Shown here piece after piece: positions 1-8,577 of a stretch of 64,000 bases of DNA. Position numbers and translations under genes: made by a program. The DNA is taken from NCBI RefSeq assembly GCF_007995085.1, contig NZ_VOQS01000005.1, positions 2,170,001 to 2,234,000 of the forward strand, written 5' to 3'. The notes under the pieces are model-generated. The model did not search any database, was not told the origin of the DNA, and saw only the letters and a program-made list of their open reading frames with translations. How positions within the stretch are numbered: position 1 is the first letter of the stretch; each line of letters begins with the position of its first letter. The DNA is from Paraburkholderia azotifigens. GTDB taxonomy: Bacteria; Pseudomonadota; Gammaproteobacteria; Burkholderiales; Burkholderiaceae.

Positions 1-1
1 A

Positions 2-916
2 TTGATGCGACCGGTCAGCCTGATAGGCCGGGTGGCGGATCAGGGATTCGCCGTGATCCGGCATATCTATCCCTGTGCGTTCCCCGAGGGAGATGGGTCG
101 GCGCCCTCAGGCACGCCCGAAAGTGTGCAACGAACGAAACAGGCGCAGGCGTTGTGCAGCGGCGGTAAGCGCACGTCAACCGATCCGTCGAACAGCCGGC
201 GTGTGGTGGTCTATCGGGGGCGATCCGGCGTCGTGCTTGCGGTTAACCTTCAAGGCCTTGCGCGTGAAGCCGAGCGTCTGGGCTGCGTCATTGAGTTTGC
301 AGTCCAGGTAGGCGATTTCATCGCCACCGATGAGCCGCTTTTCTACATTTATGAAGCGAGCGGGGCGATCACCGACGCCGCCGAACGCCGTTTACATCAC
401 TTTGTTGCGCTCGGTACAGAGAGAACGATGGAGCAGGACCCGATGTTCGCGTTCAGGATTGAAGTCGACATTGCGTTGAAGGCTCTATCTCCCGCGATCA
501 ATGATCCTACGACCGCTGTGCTGGCAATCGACCAGTTGCATCGGCTGCTACGTGTCGTCGGCAAGCAGTCTCTCATCAATCGTACGGTGAACGACGAGCG
601 CGGACAGCCGCGCGTGCTTTTCCGTACGCCCGGCTGGTCCGATTACGTCCACATCAGTTGCAGGGAAATCCGGCAGTACGGCGCGGGTAGCCTGCAAATC
701 GAAAGACGATTGCGCGCGATGATCGAAAACCTGATGAAAACATTGCCCGCATCGCGTCACCCGGCCTTGCGCCGTGAGCTCGAACTGCTTGACGCGGCAA
801 TCCTCCGTGAGCACATGTTCGATGAGGACATGCAATTGGCGAGAATCCCGGATACGCAAGGGCTTGGCGGGGCGTCGGAGGCAACCGTGCAGTCGAAAGC
901 CGAGCTGGAGGGTTAG
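2..916 (+). CDS. DUF2254 membrane protein, C-terminal part (5' end outside window)
   Basis: The reading frame is open from the first bases of the window, so the start and the expected N-terminal membrane segments are missing. The visible 304 residues are the soluble C-terminal part of the DUF2254 family. The segment DPMFAFRIEVDIALKALSPA followed by INDPTTAV is the most typical stretch, and a region rich in helix-forming charged residues follows. The molecular function of the family is unknown. No gene follows closely, so it probably ends its transcript here. The family call is confident and the function is not. Confidence 0.75.
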   Translation: MMRPVSLIGRVADQGFAVIRHIYPCAFPEGDGSAPSGTPESVQRTKQAQALCSGGKRTSTDPSNSRRVVVYRGRSGVVLAVNLQGLAREAERLGCVIEFAVQVGDFIATDEPLFYIYEASGAITDAAERRLHHFVALGTERTMEQDPMFAFRIEVDIALKALSPAINDPTTAVLAIDQLHRLLRVVGKQSLINRTVNDERGQPRVLFRTPGWSDYVHISCREIRQYGAGSLQIERRLRAMIENLMKTLPASRHPALRRELELLDAAILREHMFDEDMQLARIPDTQGLGGASEATVQSKAELEG

Positions 917-1412
917 GTCGACCAAACGGACGCGCACACCATTCACAGGATCTCCACAAATCTGGCCGGATTTCCGTAAGCGGACAATCCGGCGCGCAAT
1001 CAATCCCCGTCGTTCCGTGGCGTTTGAACCGTCGCTTCATTGATCGAAGCAATGGTTAGGACAACACCGTCTTGTTCTGCTTCACATCAGTCGTGCAAAA
1101 CCCTCCATCGCACACCATGCATCCATTCACGCGGAGATTCGCCGAACAAGAATTCTTTCGACGGCTATGAGAGCACCTCATGCATCGCCCACTTCCGATT
1201 CTGGAGCGCACCTGACTATTTGACATGCCTCAATGGAGAAAGGTCTCGAATGATTAACGTTAGCTGATGGAATCCGGGTGAACCGGGTTCTATTGTGTCG
1301 GAAGCATGGAGGGCGTTTGCGCAAGCTTCCATCGCTCAATTGGACATATCAACATCGCTCTGGATGTGATGCAGGCAGGCCTGAAGCACCAGGAGTAGAG
1401 GCAGGAGATCTT
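917..1412. other. Intergenic stretch, no gene seen
   Basis: About 500 bases separate the DUF2254 gene from the next supported start. The short open frames here have no recognisable domain and no good ribosome binding site. A sequence TTGACATGCCTCAA at about 1219-1232 resembles an FNR-type box with two mismatches, which is too weak to call. Confidence 0.4.
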
Positions 1413-1817
1413 ATGTTGAAATCGAACCGGAAGTACGCGCTGACCGCTTGGTGCGCGCGCATTGGCGTCGTTGCGACGCTTGCGACAGGCACGGCGAGCG
1501 CAGTTGCGAGCAATCTCGATTTTCTCAACGATACGCCAATGTCGTACATCAATAGCTCCGACATTGAATCGATCAAACGTGCGCTTGCTGACGCACTCAA
1601 TACGAACGCGGACGGCGAAATGCGCCGATGGATGAATGATGGTACCGGAAACAGCATACAGATAAGCGGCATGTTGACGCCGGAAAGTACAATTCGCGAA
1701 GGGAGCAGGACATGCCGCCACGTTCTCGTCGTTCTGGTTGCGAAAGGTCAGTCAATGGACTTTCACCCCGATTTTTGCAGGTCGCCGCAGGAGGAGTGGA
1801 CTTTGCAAAAGCGTTGA
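1413..1817 (+). CDS. Small exported surface-antigen-like protein
   Basis: A 134-residue protein. The frame is open further upstream, but the ATG at 1413 has a GGAGA ribosome binding site a few bases before it and begins a signal peptide: basic residues, then a hydrophobic core, with a likely cleavage near TASAVAS. The mature part has the pattern of small RT0821/Lpp0805-type surface proteins: a helix (IKRALADALN), a G..RRW..DGTGNS segment, a TP motif and a paired-cysteine C-terminus ending in EEWTLQKR. The two cysteines (CRH and FCRSP) probably form a disulfide. The role is unknown, most likely envelope-associated. The family call rests on motif spacing only. Confidence 0.55.
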   Translation: MLKSNRKYALTAWCARIGVVATLATGTASAVASNLDFLNDTPMSYINSSDIESIKRALADALNTNADGEMRRWMNDGTGNSIQISGMLTPESTIREGSRTCRHVLVVLVAKGQSMDFHPDFCRSPQEEWTLQKR

Positions 1818-2058
1818 ATACCACGGCAGCTGACCGTGCTGACCGCGCGCAGTATCCAGCCGCCCCCATCGCCGTGATGGGACCTTTCGATGAGAGTGAG
1901 GCGTGTGCGGCTGTCAGACCGCGCAGCCGGGAATAAGCCGTGTGAAGACTTTTCGCCTGTCGCGTTGCGCCGGCTTTCGGTGATGGAGAAAAGAAGAACA
2001 TTACCCGATACAGCGCGCCGTGTACCGTTGCCCCTCGCAGCACAGCGTGCGACGGCGT

Positions 2059-2493
2059 TCAATACCGCTTTTTCCAGTCATGCAACGCCGTGTGGAAATG
2101 TACTGCGGATTTCCTGCCTTGTGAGGCGTTGTGCGCGTTGAATAGTCGGCCGCGCAGCCAGGCGCCTTGAATCCTCTTGGCAAACGATCCTGAACGAGGC
2201 GTTGCATCTACCGAAGATGCCGGCTCTCCGTGTGAGCTTCCGGGATTCGAATTTGACACAGGGGTAAGCACATTCGATGAGAAATGCAGGCATAACCACT
2301 CGACTGCGCCCGGTTGCAATGGATCGCTTTCCGACAACCAGTTTGTGCCACACACGCTGCAGCGGAAATGGCGTACGACAACGGCAGGCCGTCCGAGCCG
2401 ATAGAGTCGCCGAGGGCTTTGCACTTCAGTTAGCCATTCGTGGCCTGTCTGAGGCTCGCATCCTTGCATTCTCGTGCACGCTTCGCAGGACAT
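2059..2493 (-). CDS. Possible small zinc-ribbon protein
   Basis: A minus-strand frame starting with MSCEACTRMQGC contains two Cys pairs (CEAC and, about 45 residues on, CSVCGTNW), separated by a segment rich in Arg and Val. This is a plausible zinc ribbon of about 75 residues. The frame continues some 70 residues further without recognisable content, so the 3' part may be decayed. The start has no clear Shine-Dalgarno sequence, and an upstream ATG at 2610 is also possible. The flanks (1818-2058 and 2494-2640) hold nothing else I can support. Confidence 0.3.
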   Translation of the reverse strand: MSCEACTRMQGCEPQTGHEWLTEVQSPRRLYRLGRPAVVVRHFRCSVCGTNWLSESDPLQPGAVEWLCLHFSSNVLTPVSNSNPGSSHGEPASSVDATPRSGSFAKRIQGAWLRGRLFNAHNASQGRKSAVHFHTALHDWKKRY

Positions 2494-2643
2494 GGGGGCA
2501 AGTGTCAAAACGTCTGGCAAGGTCTGGACCGAAAGATTTCCCCAGCCCGGTTTGTCGTGCAGCGGTCGTGCGCAGACAAATCGATCTTCATACGTACGGG
2601 AGTGGGGCATGGAATCAGGATATCGACGCGGCAAAGGTGGGAT

Positions 2644-2685
2644 TTGATCTGAGTCAAGGGGCGCCTGTCCCCTGGTGCTTGAATC
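2644..2685 (+). promoter_or_regulatory. FNR/ANR-type box and -10 upstream of the decarboxylase
   Basis: TTGATCTGAGTCAA at 2644-2657 matches the FNR/ANR half-site pair TTGAT-N4-ATCAA with one mismatch. A site centred 41.5 bases upstream of the start would put transcription at about 2692. A TTGAAT -10-like hexamer lies at 2679-2684, and the Shine-Dalgarno and ATG (2710) follow directly. This geometry fits a class II FNR-activated promoter. No binding data are available. Confidence 0.55.
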
Positions 2686-2709
2686 AAGATGCAAGCAGGA
2701 GGCGCGATC

Positions 2710-5073
2710 ATGATTCCCCGTTCCGTCAAAGCACCGACCATACCGATTCCGTTCCACAAACTGCTAAAGGTGGTGGTGATCGTCGAGCGGACGGAGGCGG
2801 ATACTAAAGTACTGCTTGATTCCATGACGGCGGAGGGGCTGCGCGTCGAGGTGAGCGATGTCTGGAAGCGAGACGTCGATGAAGACGCCGATGTCGGAGC
2901 TTACATCTTCGCCGTGGACGGCGAGCATATCGGGAAAGCGCGCGAGCTCGCGAGAGGTGTTCGCTCACTCGGCTTTCATACTCCCCTTTGGGCCCTGGCC
3001 AACAACCATGGCCTGTCTGACCTCGTCGTCGAGGGCGCGTTAGGCGAAGTCGACGGCTATATCTATCTCGGCCAGCAAACACCTGCCTTTTACGCGAAAC
3101 AGGTGGCCGTAAGTCTCGTGAAGTACGGGATGAGTCTTCTCCCGCCTTTCTTCGGTGGATTGGTTGCCTACGACGCCGAAGCCAATATAGCCTTCGACTG
3201 TCCTGGACACCAGGGTGGCCAGTTCTATCGAAAATCTCCCGCGGGACAGCTCTTCTTTAAACACTTCGGCGAAAGCATTTTTCGGAATGATCTGTGCAAC
3301 GCAGATGTGGATCTGGGCGATCTGCTGATCCATGAGGGACCGGCAGCGGAGGCGGAACGTCACGCGGCCGCCGTATTCGGTGCCGACCAGACTTATTTCG
3401 TCCTGAACGGTACCAGCACGTCGAACAAGATCGTGACGGGTGCGGTGCTCCGACGCGGCGACCTTGTGCTGTTCGACCGGAACAATCACAAATCGGTGCA
3501 TCAGGGCGCGCTGGTGCAGGCGGGAGCCATTCCCGTCTTCCTGCCAACGGCTCGGAATCCGTTCGGCATGATCGGAGCCGTCGACTGGGACGCCTGGGAC
3601 GAGCACCGGTTACGCGAGCAGATCCGGGCAAATCCGCTCGTGAACGATCCGGAGCGCAGCAGGGCGCAGCGGCCCTTCCGACTGGCGTGCATCCAGCTCG
3701 ATACCTATGACGGCACCATCTACAACGTACGCCGGGTACTGGAAAAAATCGGACATCTCTGCGAATACGTGCTGTGGGACGAGGCGTGGATCGGGTACAA
3801 CGCCTTCCATCCGCTGTTTGAAGATCATAGCCCGATGCGTCTGAAGAACCTGACGTCGGACATGCCGGGACTCTTCTCCACACAATCTGTCCATAAACAG
3901 GGTGCGGGCTTTTCTCAGGCGTCACAGATCCACAAGCGCGACGAACATATTCGTGGCCAGAAGCGCTTCATCGAGCACAGGCGCTTCAATGAATCGTTCC
4001 TCATGCATGCGAGCACTTCGCCGTTTTATCCGCTCTTTGCTTCACTCGACGTAAACGCAAAGATTCATGAGGGCAAGGCGGGCGAGATGCTATGGGACCA
4101 TTGCATCGCGCTGGGAATCGAGGCGCGCAAGAAAATCCGGCAGTTTGTTCACCACTACGCGGCGACCGGACAGTGCAAGGAAGAGCAGTGGTTTTTCGAT
4201 CCTTTCGTGCCCGATGTCGTCACGCTTCGAGATTCGAAGTTCACGACGGACGTCGAGAACGTCGCTTGGGAATCGTTGCCGACCGAAGTCATCAAGCGCG
4301 AGCAGCAATGCTGGGCTTTCGATCCCGACGCAACGTGGCATGGCTACGAGGGGTATGCGAAAGGCTATGCCATGGTGGATCCGAACAAGCTCACGTTACT
4401 GACACCGGGCATCGACAGGGGTACGGGCGACTACCTCAATTTCGGGGTCCCCGCGACCGTCGTCGCGAACTATCTGCGTGAGGAAGGCATCGTTCCCGAG
4501 AAATGTGACCTGAACAGCATCCTCTTCCTCATGACGCCCGCGGAAGATGAGAGCAAGCTGAATACGCTGATCGCCAGGCTCGTCAGGTTCAAGAATCTCT
4601 GGGATAACGATGCGTCGCTGGCGGAGGTATTACCCACGCTGTATGCGGCGCACAGCACACGCTATGCGGGCTACACGCTTCGGCAGGTGTGCAACGAGAT
4701 GCACAGCTTCTACAGGGAAGCCAACGTGAAGGAATTGCAGCGGCTTTGCTTCCGTGCATCCAGCTTCCCCGAACTCGCGATGTCGCCCGAGGCGGCATAT
4801 GAGCATCTCGTCGCGAACAACGTCCAGTATGTGCCGCTTGACGAGGTTCGTGGCCGCATCTCCGCCACGCTCGCACTGATCTACCCGCCGGGTATTGGTG
4901 TTGTCCTTCCAGGTGAACGCTGGGACGAACGCGCGCAACCGATGCTCGACTACTTCATGGCATTTCAGGAATCGTTCAACCGCTTTCCGGGCTTCAACTA
5001 CGAAGTGCAGGGGGTGTTCCAGGAGCGCGAGGGCGGTCGCATCCGTTTCTATACCTACGTCGTATGCGAATAG
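2710..5073 (+). CDS. Orn/Lys/Arg decarboxylase, PLP-dependent (biodegradative type)
   Basis: A 787-residue fold-type I decarboxylase. The ATG at 2710 is chosen because AGCAGGAGG lies just upstream; an ATG at 2689 lacks one. It has an N-terminal receiver-like wing domain (about 1-130), the major PLP domain with FVLNGTSTSNK, DEAWIGYNAFHP and STQSVHKQ, where Lys396 is the expected Schiff-base lysine, and the family's C-terminal domain. The length fits inducible bacterial ornithine, lysine or arginine decarboxylases. The next gene is a PotE-like antiporter only 30 bases on, which favours ornithine to putrescine with precursor/product exchange, as in speF-potE acid tolerance. The substrate cannot be fixed from sequence alone. 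An FNR-like box upstream suggests induction at low oxygen. Confidence 0.88.
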   Translation: MIPRSVKAPTIPIPFHKLLKVVVIVERTEADTKVLLDSMTAEGLRVEVSDVWKRDVDEDADVGAYIFAVDGEHIGKARELARGVRSLGFHTPLWALANNHGLSDLVVEGALGEVDGYIYLGQQTPAFYAKQVAVSLVKYGMSLLPPFFGGLVAYDAEANIAFDCPGHQGGQFYRKSPAGQLFFKHFGESIFRNDLCNADVDLGDLLIHEGPAAEAERHAAAVFGADQTYFVLNGTSTSNKIVTGAVLRRGDLVLFDRNNHKSVHQGALVQAGAIPVFLPTARNPFGMIGAVDWDAWDEHRLREQIRANPLVNDPERSRAQRPFRLACIQLDTYDGTIYNVRRVLEKIGHLCEYVLWDEAWIGYNAFHPLFEDHSPMRLKNLTSDMPGLFSTQSVHKQGAGFSQASQIHKRDEHIRGQKRFIEHRRFNESFLMHASTSPFYPLFASLDVNAKIHEGKAGEMLWDHCIALGIEARKKIRQFVHHYAATGQCKEEQWFFDPFVPDVVTLRDSKFTTDVENVAWESLPTEVIKREQQCWAFDPDATWHGYEGYAKGYAMVDPNKLTLLTPGIDRGTGDYLNFGVPATVVANYLREEGIVPEKCDLNSILFLMTPAEDESKLNTLIARLVRFKNLWDNDASLAEVLPTLYAAHSTRYAGYTLRQVCNEMHSFYREANVKELQRLCFRASSFPELAMSPEAAYEHLVANNVQYVPLDEVRGRISATLALIYPPGIGVVLPGERWDERAQPMLDYFMAFQESFNRFPGFNYEVQGVFQEREGGRIRFYTYVVCE

Positions 5074-5103
5074 CAGCAACTGTTGGAGACGAGGAGATTG
5101 ACC

Positions 5104-7350
5104 ATGTCTGATCAACCCAAAAAGATGAATGTCGTGCAACTGACGTTCATTGTCACGGTTAACATGATGGGCTCGGGCATCATCATGCTGCCGACCAATA
5201 TGGCAAAGGTGGGGGCCATCTCCCTGCTGTCCTGGCTGGTGACGGCAGTCGGGTCCCTGGCTATTGCGTACGGTTTCGCCGAAGCGGGACTGCTCAACCA
5301 GCGCGCGGGAGGAATGGCAGCCTATGCAGAGGATGGCTATGGCAAGGACGGGTACTTCCAGGTGTTCTTCCTGTATTTCCTGTCGATCGCGATCGCTAAT
5401 GTGGCTGTTGCAAGCTCGGCGCTCGGGTATCTCGCGGCGTTCTTTCCTGTTCTCACATCATCGCCCGTCGCCACCTGCGTTGGCGTGATTGCGCTGCTGT
5501 GGCTCACTACCGTTGCGAATTTCGGTGGACCGAAGTTGACGGGGCGCATCGGGGCGGTAACCGTATGGGGTGTCATCCTGCCCGTCGGGTTCATCTCGAT
5601 CGCAGGGTGGTTCTGGTTTCACGGCGGGACGTTTGCCGCTGCCTGGAATCCCAAGGGGGTCAGCCTGCTCGAAGGCATGGGTTCAAGCATCTCCCTGACG
5701 CTCTGGGCGTTCCTCGGCATGGAGTCTGCAGTCCAGAACTCGTCCGCTGTGGAAAACCCCAAGCGCGACGTTCCGCTGGCGTGCATGTTCGGAACGTTGG
5801 GCGCCGCGGTGATCTACATTCTGTCCACGGCTGCTATCCAGGGCATCGTGCCGAATGCGGAGCTTGCCGCATCGACCGGTCCGTTCGGGCTCGCCTTTGC
5901 GCGCATGTTCAACCCGGCAGTCGGTTCGATCGTGATGGCGCTGGCTGCGCTGGCTTGCGTGGGATCGTTGCTGGGATGGCAGTTCACATTAGCTCAAACG
6001 GCCAAGGATGCGGCGGACAGCAGGATGTTCCCGGGCATTTTTGGCAAGGCAAACAGTATGGGCGCGCCCATCGCCGGCATGGTCATCATGGGCGTCGTCC
6101 AGTCATTGATGGCGCTGTCGACTATCTCGCCAAACCTCAGTGAACAGTTTGCGGCTCTCGTCAATCTGGCTGTCGTCACCAATGTGCTGCCGTACATCAT
6201 TTCCCTGTCGGCGCTGTTCGTGATGATGCGCAACGCCGGTACGATGCCCGCGAAATACCGCCTAAATGCGATCGTGACGGTCATCGCGCTCGCGTACTCG
6301 GTGTATGCGATCTATGCGTCTGGTAAAGACGCTGTGCTCGGCGGCATGCTGGTCATGGCAATTGGCTATGTGATCTACGGCTTCATGGCCTTCCGCTTTA
6401 CAGCGGTGACTGCTTCCGGACGCGCGGCCGCGGCCTCTGCGGCAGCTGCGCTGGCAATCGCTTTTCTGGTGCTGGCGGGTCTGCTGCCGCGCCCAGCCCA
6501 TGCAGATGAGCCTGCGTCCGCAGGCGCATTCGGGAGAATCAAACAGTCCGGCGTGATCAATCTGGGCTACATCGGCGACGCGCAGCCATTCTCATATAAG
6601 GATCAGACTGGCCGCATCACGGGGTACACCGTCGCGCTGTGCCAGAAAATCGCCGACGCGATCAAGACGGAAAGTGGTCTGGGAACGCTGAAAGTCAACT
6701 GGGTAGCCGTCACGCCCGACGCCCGTCTGCGCGCCGTACAGGATCACCGGATCGACCTGTTATGCGGTGACGCCGACACGCTTGCCGCCCGGGCAGGCAT
6801 ATCGTTCTCCATCCCCGTGTACCCGGGCGGCATCGGCGCCGTCCTGCGTTCGGATGCGCCGGCGGGGTTGAAAGAGGTTCTGTCCGGGGCGAGCCCCGCG
6901 CATCCAACGTGGCGCGCGGTACCGGCGCAGCTGATTTCGCGGCAGACCATCTCCGTTGTCGATGGCTCGCCTGCACAGCGCTGGCTAGGCGGCAAACTCG
7001 GGCAGTTCCAGATTACGGCGTCGGTCATTCCCGTATCCGATGTCCAGTCGGGTGTGCGCAGGGTTCTTGACCGGCAGTCGAATGTGTTCTTTGGCGAACG
7101 CTCGCTGCTGCTTGCGGTAGCGAGCAGTAGTCCGGCCTCCGGCGACCTGATAGTGCTCGACCGTCACTTCACCTACCTGCCCGTGGCGATCGGAATGGCG
7201 CGAGGTGACGACGACCTCCGCCTGCTGGTCGATCGTACGTTGAGCCGGTTCTTTGCTTCATCGGAGTTTCCGGCGCTGTACACGAGGTGGTTCGGCGCGG
7301 CTGACGCCGATACGCGCAATTTCTTCCGCCTCAGTGCGCTGCCGGAATGA
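5104..7350 (+). CDS. potE: PotE-type putrescine/ornithine antiporter fused to a periplasmic solute-binding domain
   Basis: A 748-residue protein. The ATG at 5104 has GAGGAG seven bases upstream. Residues 1-435 closely follow the 12-TM APC antiporter PotE (MNVVQLTFIVTVNMMGSGII at the start, then VANFGGPKLTG, TLWAFLGMESA, VENPKRDVPLA, GSLLGWQFTLAQ). PotE normally stops there at about 439 residues. Here a thirteenth hydrophobic segment (about 440-462) ends in a signal-peptidase-like PRPAHADEP. About 280 residues of amino-acid-type solute-binding protein follow (LGYIGDAQPFSYKDQTGRIT, DLLCGDADTLAAR). An extra TM after an even number would place this domain in the periplasm, so the topology makes sense. 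The fusion is one uninterrupted frame. The binding domain may sense or deliver the exchanged amine or amino acid. Confidence 0.85.
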   Translation: MSDQPKKMNVVQLTFIVTVNMMGSGIIMLPTNMAKVGAISLLSWLVTAVGSLAIAYGFAEAGLLNQRAGGMAAYAEDGYGKDGYFQVFFLYFLSIAIANVAVASSALGYLAAFFPVLTSSPVATCVGVIALLWLTTVANFGGPKLTGRIGAVTVWGVILPVGFISIAGWFWFHGGTFAAAWNPKGVSLLEGMGSSISLTLWAFLGMESAVQNSSAVENPKRDVPLACMFGTLGAAVIYILSTAAIQGIVPNAELAASTGPFGLAFARMFNPAVGSIVMALAALACVGSLLGWQFTLAQTAKDAADSRMFPGIFGKANSMGAPIAGMVIMGVVQSLMALSTISPNLSEQFAALVNLAVVTNVLPYIISLSALFVMMRNAGTMPAKYRLNAIVTVIALAYSVYAIYASGKDAVLGGMLVMAIGYVIYGFMAFRFTAVTASGRAAAASAAAALAIAFLVLAGLLPRPAHADEPASAGAFGRIKQSGVINLGYIGDAQPFSYKDQTGRITGYTVALCQKIADAIKTESGLGTLKVNWVAVTPDARLRAVQDHRIDLLCGDADTLAARAGISFSIPVYPGGIGAVLRSDAPAGLKEVLSGASPAHPTWRAVPAQLISRQTISVVDGSPAQRWLGGKLGQFQITASVIPVSDVQSGVRRVLDRQSNVFFGERSLLLAVASSSPASGDLIVLDRHFTYLPVAIGMARGDDDLRLLVDRTLSRFFASSEFPALYTRWFGAADADTRNFFRLSALPE

Positions 7351-7368
7351 GCTTGGCCGGTAGGCCCG

Positions 7369-7390
7369 GGCGGTCTCCCGCGGGACCGCC
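7369..7390. other. Intercistronic hairpin
   Basis: GGCGGTC and GACCGCC form a 7-bp GC-rich stem around an 8-base loop between the antiporter gene and the next small gene. It lacks a T-tract, so it may be a processing or attenuation element rather than a terminator. Confidence 0.35.
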
Positions 7391-7467
7391 TGTCTGCCCG
7401 GAACTGCCAGCTTCCTGCACGGGTAGGGAGCGGCAGACCTACGCATCGCTGACAAGGAGAGTTCGCC

Positions 7468-7746
7468 ATGAAGAAAGCCATCGCATCTGTGATCACCGCT
7501 TGTCTTTTGCTGCCTCCCGTTTCCAGTGTTTGGGCGCAAGAAAGTTCGGCAGCAAGCCCATCGGCTGCCGCCGCTAGTCATCCCGATGAGATTGTGAAAA
7601 TGCATCAGCAGGTTGCGGCCGCGAATCGCGAATATGACCGGGAGGTCGCTGCTGCAAGGAAAGTCTTTGACCACAAGAAAGCTGAAGCCAGGAAGAAGCG
7701 CAACGCTGCTATTGAAGCCGCACAGAGTGGCGTGAACCAGCAGTAA
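7468..7746 (+). CDS. Small exported alpha-helical protein
   Basis: A 92-residue protein with a clear signal peptide (MKKAIASVITACLLLPPVSS, cleavage near VWAQ). An AAGGAGAG ribosome binding site precedes the ATG. The mature part has an Ala/Ser linker and a highly charged helix (about residues 45-90) rich in Lys, Arg, Ala and Glu that could form a coiled coil. It lies downstream of the decarboxylase and antiporter on the same strand and just before a universal stress gene, so it may belong to the same stress response. No family was recognised. Confidence 0.6.
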   Translation: MKKAIASVITACLLLPPVSSVWAQESSAASPSAAAASHPDEIVKMHQQVAAANREYDREVAAARKVFDHKKAEARKKRNAAIEAAQSGVNQQ

Positions 7747-7800
7747 GCCAATGCAAGGGCGCGAGCGGCAAGCGCCGGGATTCTGGATGACGGGGGCAGC

Positions 7801-8256
7801 GTGTACAAACGGATCTTTGTGCCATACGACGGAACGCTGCCGTCGAAGCTCGCGTTAGATGAGGCGATGTACATTGCGAAACTTTCGGGTGGCGTGATAG
7901 AGGTTGTTTCCATAGTTGAAGAAAGTATGTCGTTGATCGCCCTTGACTCCGGCTACGCAAATCAGATGGAACCTTCTGATTCAGCCACGCTGTCCTCGCT
8001 TTCTGTGATTGAAGAAGCCGGAACTCGCATCCAGGCCGCCGGTGTGCAGGGATCGGTCAGAGCCGTCTGCAGAGATGGACGGGACGTATCCGAGGCAATT
8101 CTGCTTTCAGCGGTCGATTGCGATGCGGATCTGGTTGTGATTGGAACGCACTGCAGGCGCGGTCTTCGCAGATGGGTTCATGGAAGCATTGTCGAGTCGC
8201 TGCTGCGACGGACCATCTTTCCGATATTGATTGTCCCGTGTAGAGCAACGGCATGA
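7801..8256 (+). CDS. Universal stress protein (UspA family)
   Basis: A 151-residue single Usp domain starting at GTG. The start MYKRIFVPYDGT is the family's first strand and conserved Asp. The C-terminal GTHCRRGLRRWVHGSIVESL corresponds to the ATP-binding G-2x-G-9x-G(S/T) loop, with Cys where the second Gly is usual, so nucleotide binding is uncertain. IFPILIVP is the last strand. These are cytoplasmic stress-survival proteins, often induced under low oxygen in this bacterial group. It sits in the same orientation between the small exported protein and a membrane protein. Confidence 0.88.
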   Translation: MYKRIFVPYDGTLPSKLALDEAMYIAKLSGGVIEVVSIVEESMSLIALDSGYANQMEPSDSATLSSLSVIEEAGTRIQAAGVQGSVRAVCRDGRDVSEAILLSAVDCDADLVVIGTHCRRGLRRWVHGSIVESLLRRTIFPILIVPCRATA

Positions 8257-8437
8257 GGGGGACGGTGGTTTTCAGCGGGTGCTCCTTCATTGCAACTTGC
8301 ATCGTTCGAGCTTTCGAGTTTTCGATCGCAGTCGGTGCTTCACCGAAAACTCAAGCGTTGCAAAAGCATTGTCCGGTGTCCGAGTGAAGGCCACCTCTTC
8401 CTGGTGATAAACGAGCATGGCCGTGGATCGCGGAAAT

Positions 8438-8478
8438 ATGATCTGTATCAATCCAGGCAACCAAGGCGATTTTACGAT
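8438..8478 (+). promoter_or_regulatory. FNR/ANR-type box with -10 element
   Basis: ATGATCTGTATCAA at 8438-8451 matches TTGAT-N4-ATCAA except for the first base. TACGAT at 8473-8478 sits where a -10 should be if the box is centred at -41.5. The predicted leader to the ATG at 8578 is about 90 bases. This is the second such site in the block. The 320-base gap it lies in (8257-8577) shows no other feature. Confidence 0.5.
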
Positions 8479-8577
8479 GGTCTCAAGCCAGGCACGCGCG
8501 CCTGGTCGCAGGTGCGTCGCCAGCGATGGCATGTTGCCGTGCCGGCTTATCTGATTGAAATAGAGAGGATGCCAAAC

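Noticed and set aside
2277..2807. Plus-strand frame of 176 residues running into the decarboxylase start
   Set aside because: No motif, no ribosome binding site, and it overlaps the well-supported ATG at 2710 and the Cys-pair frame on the other strand.
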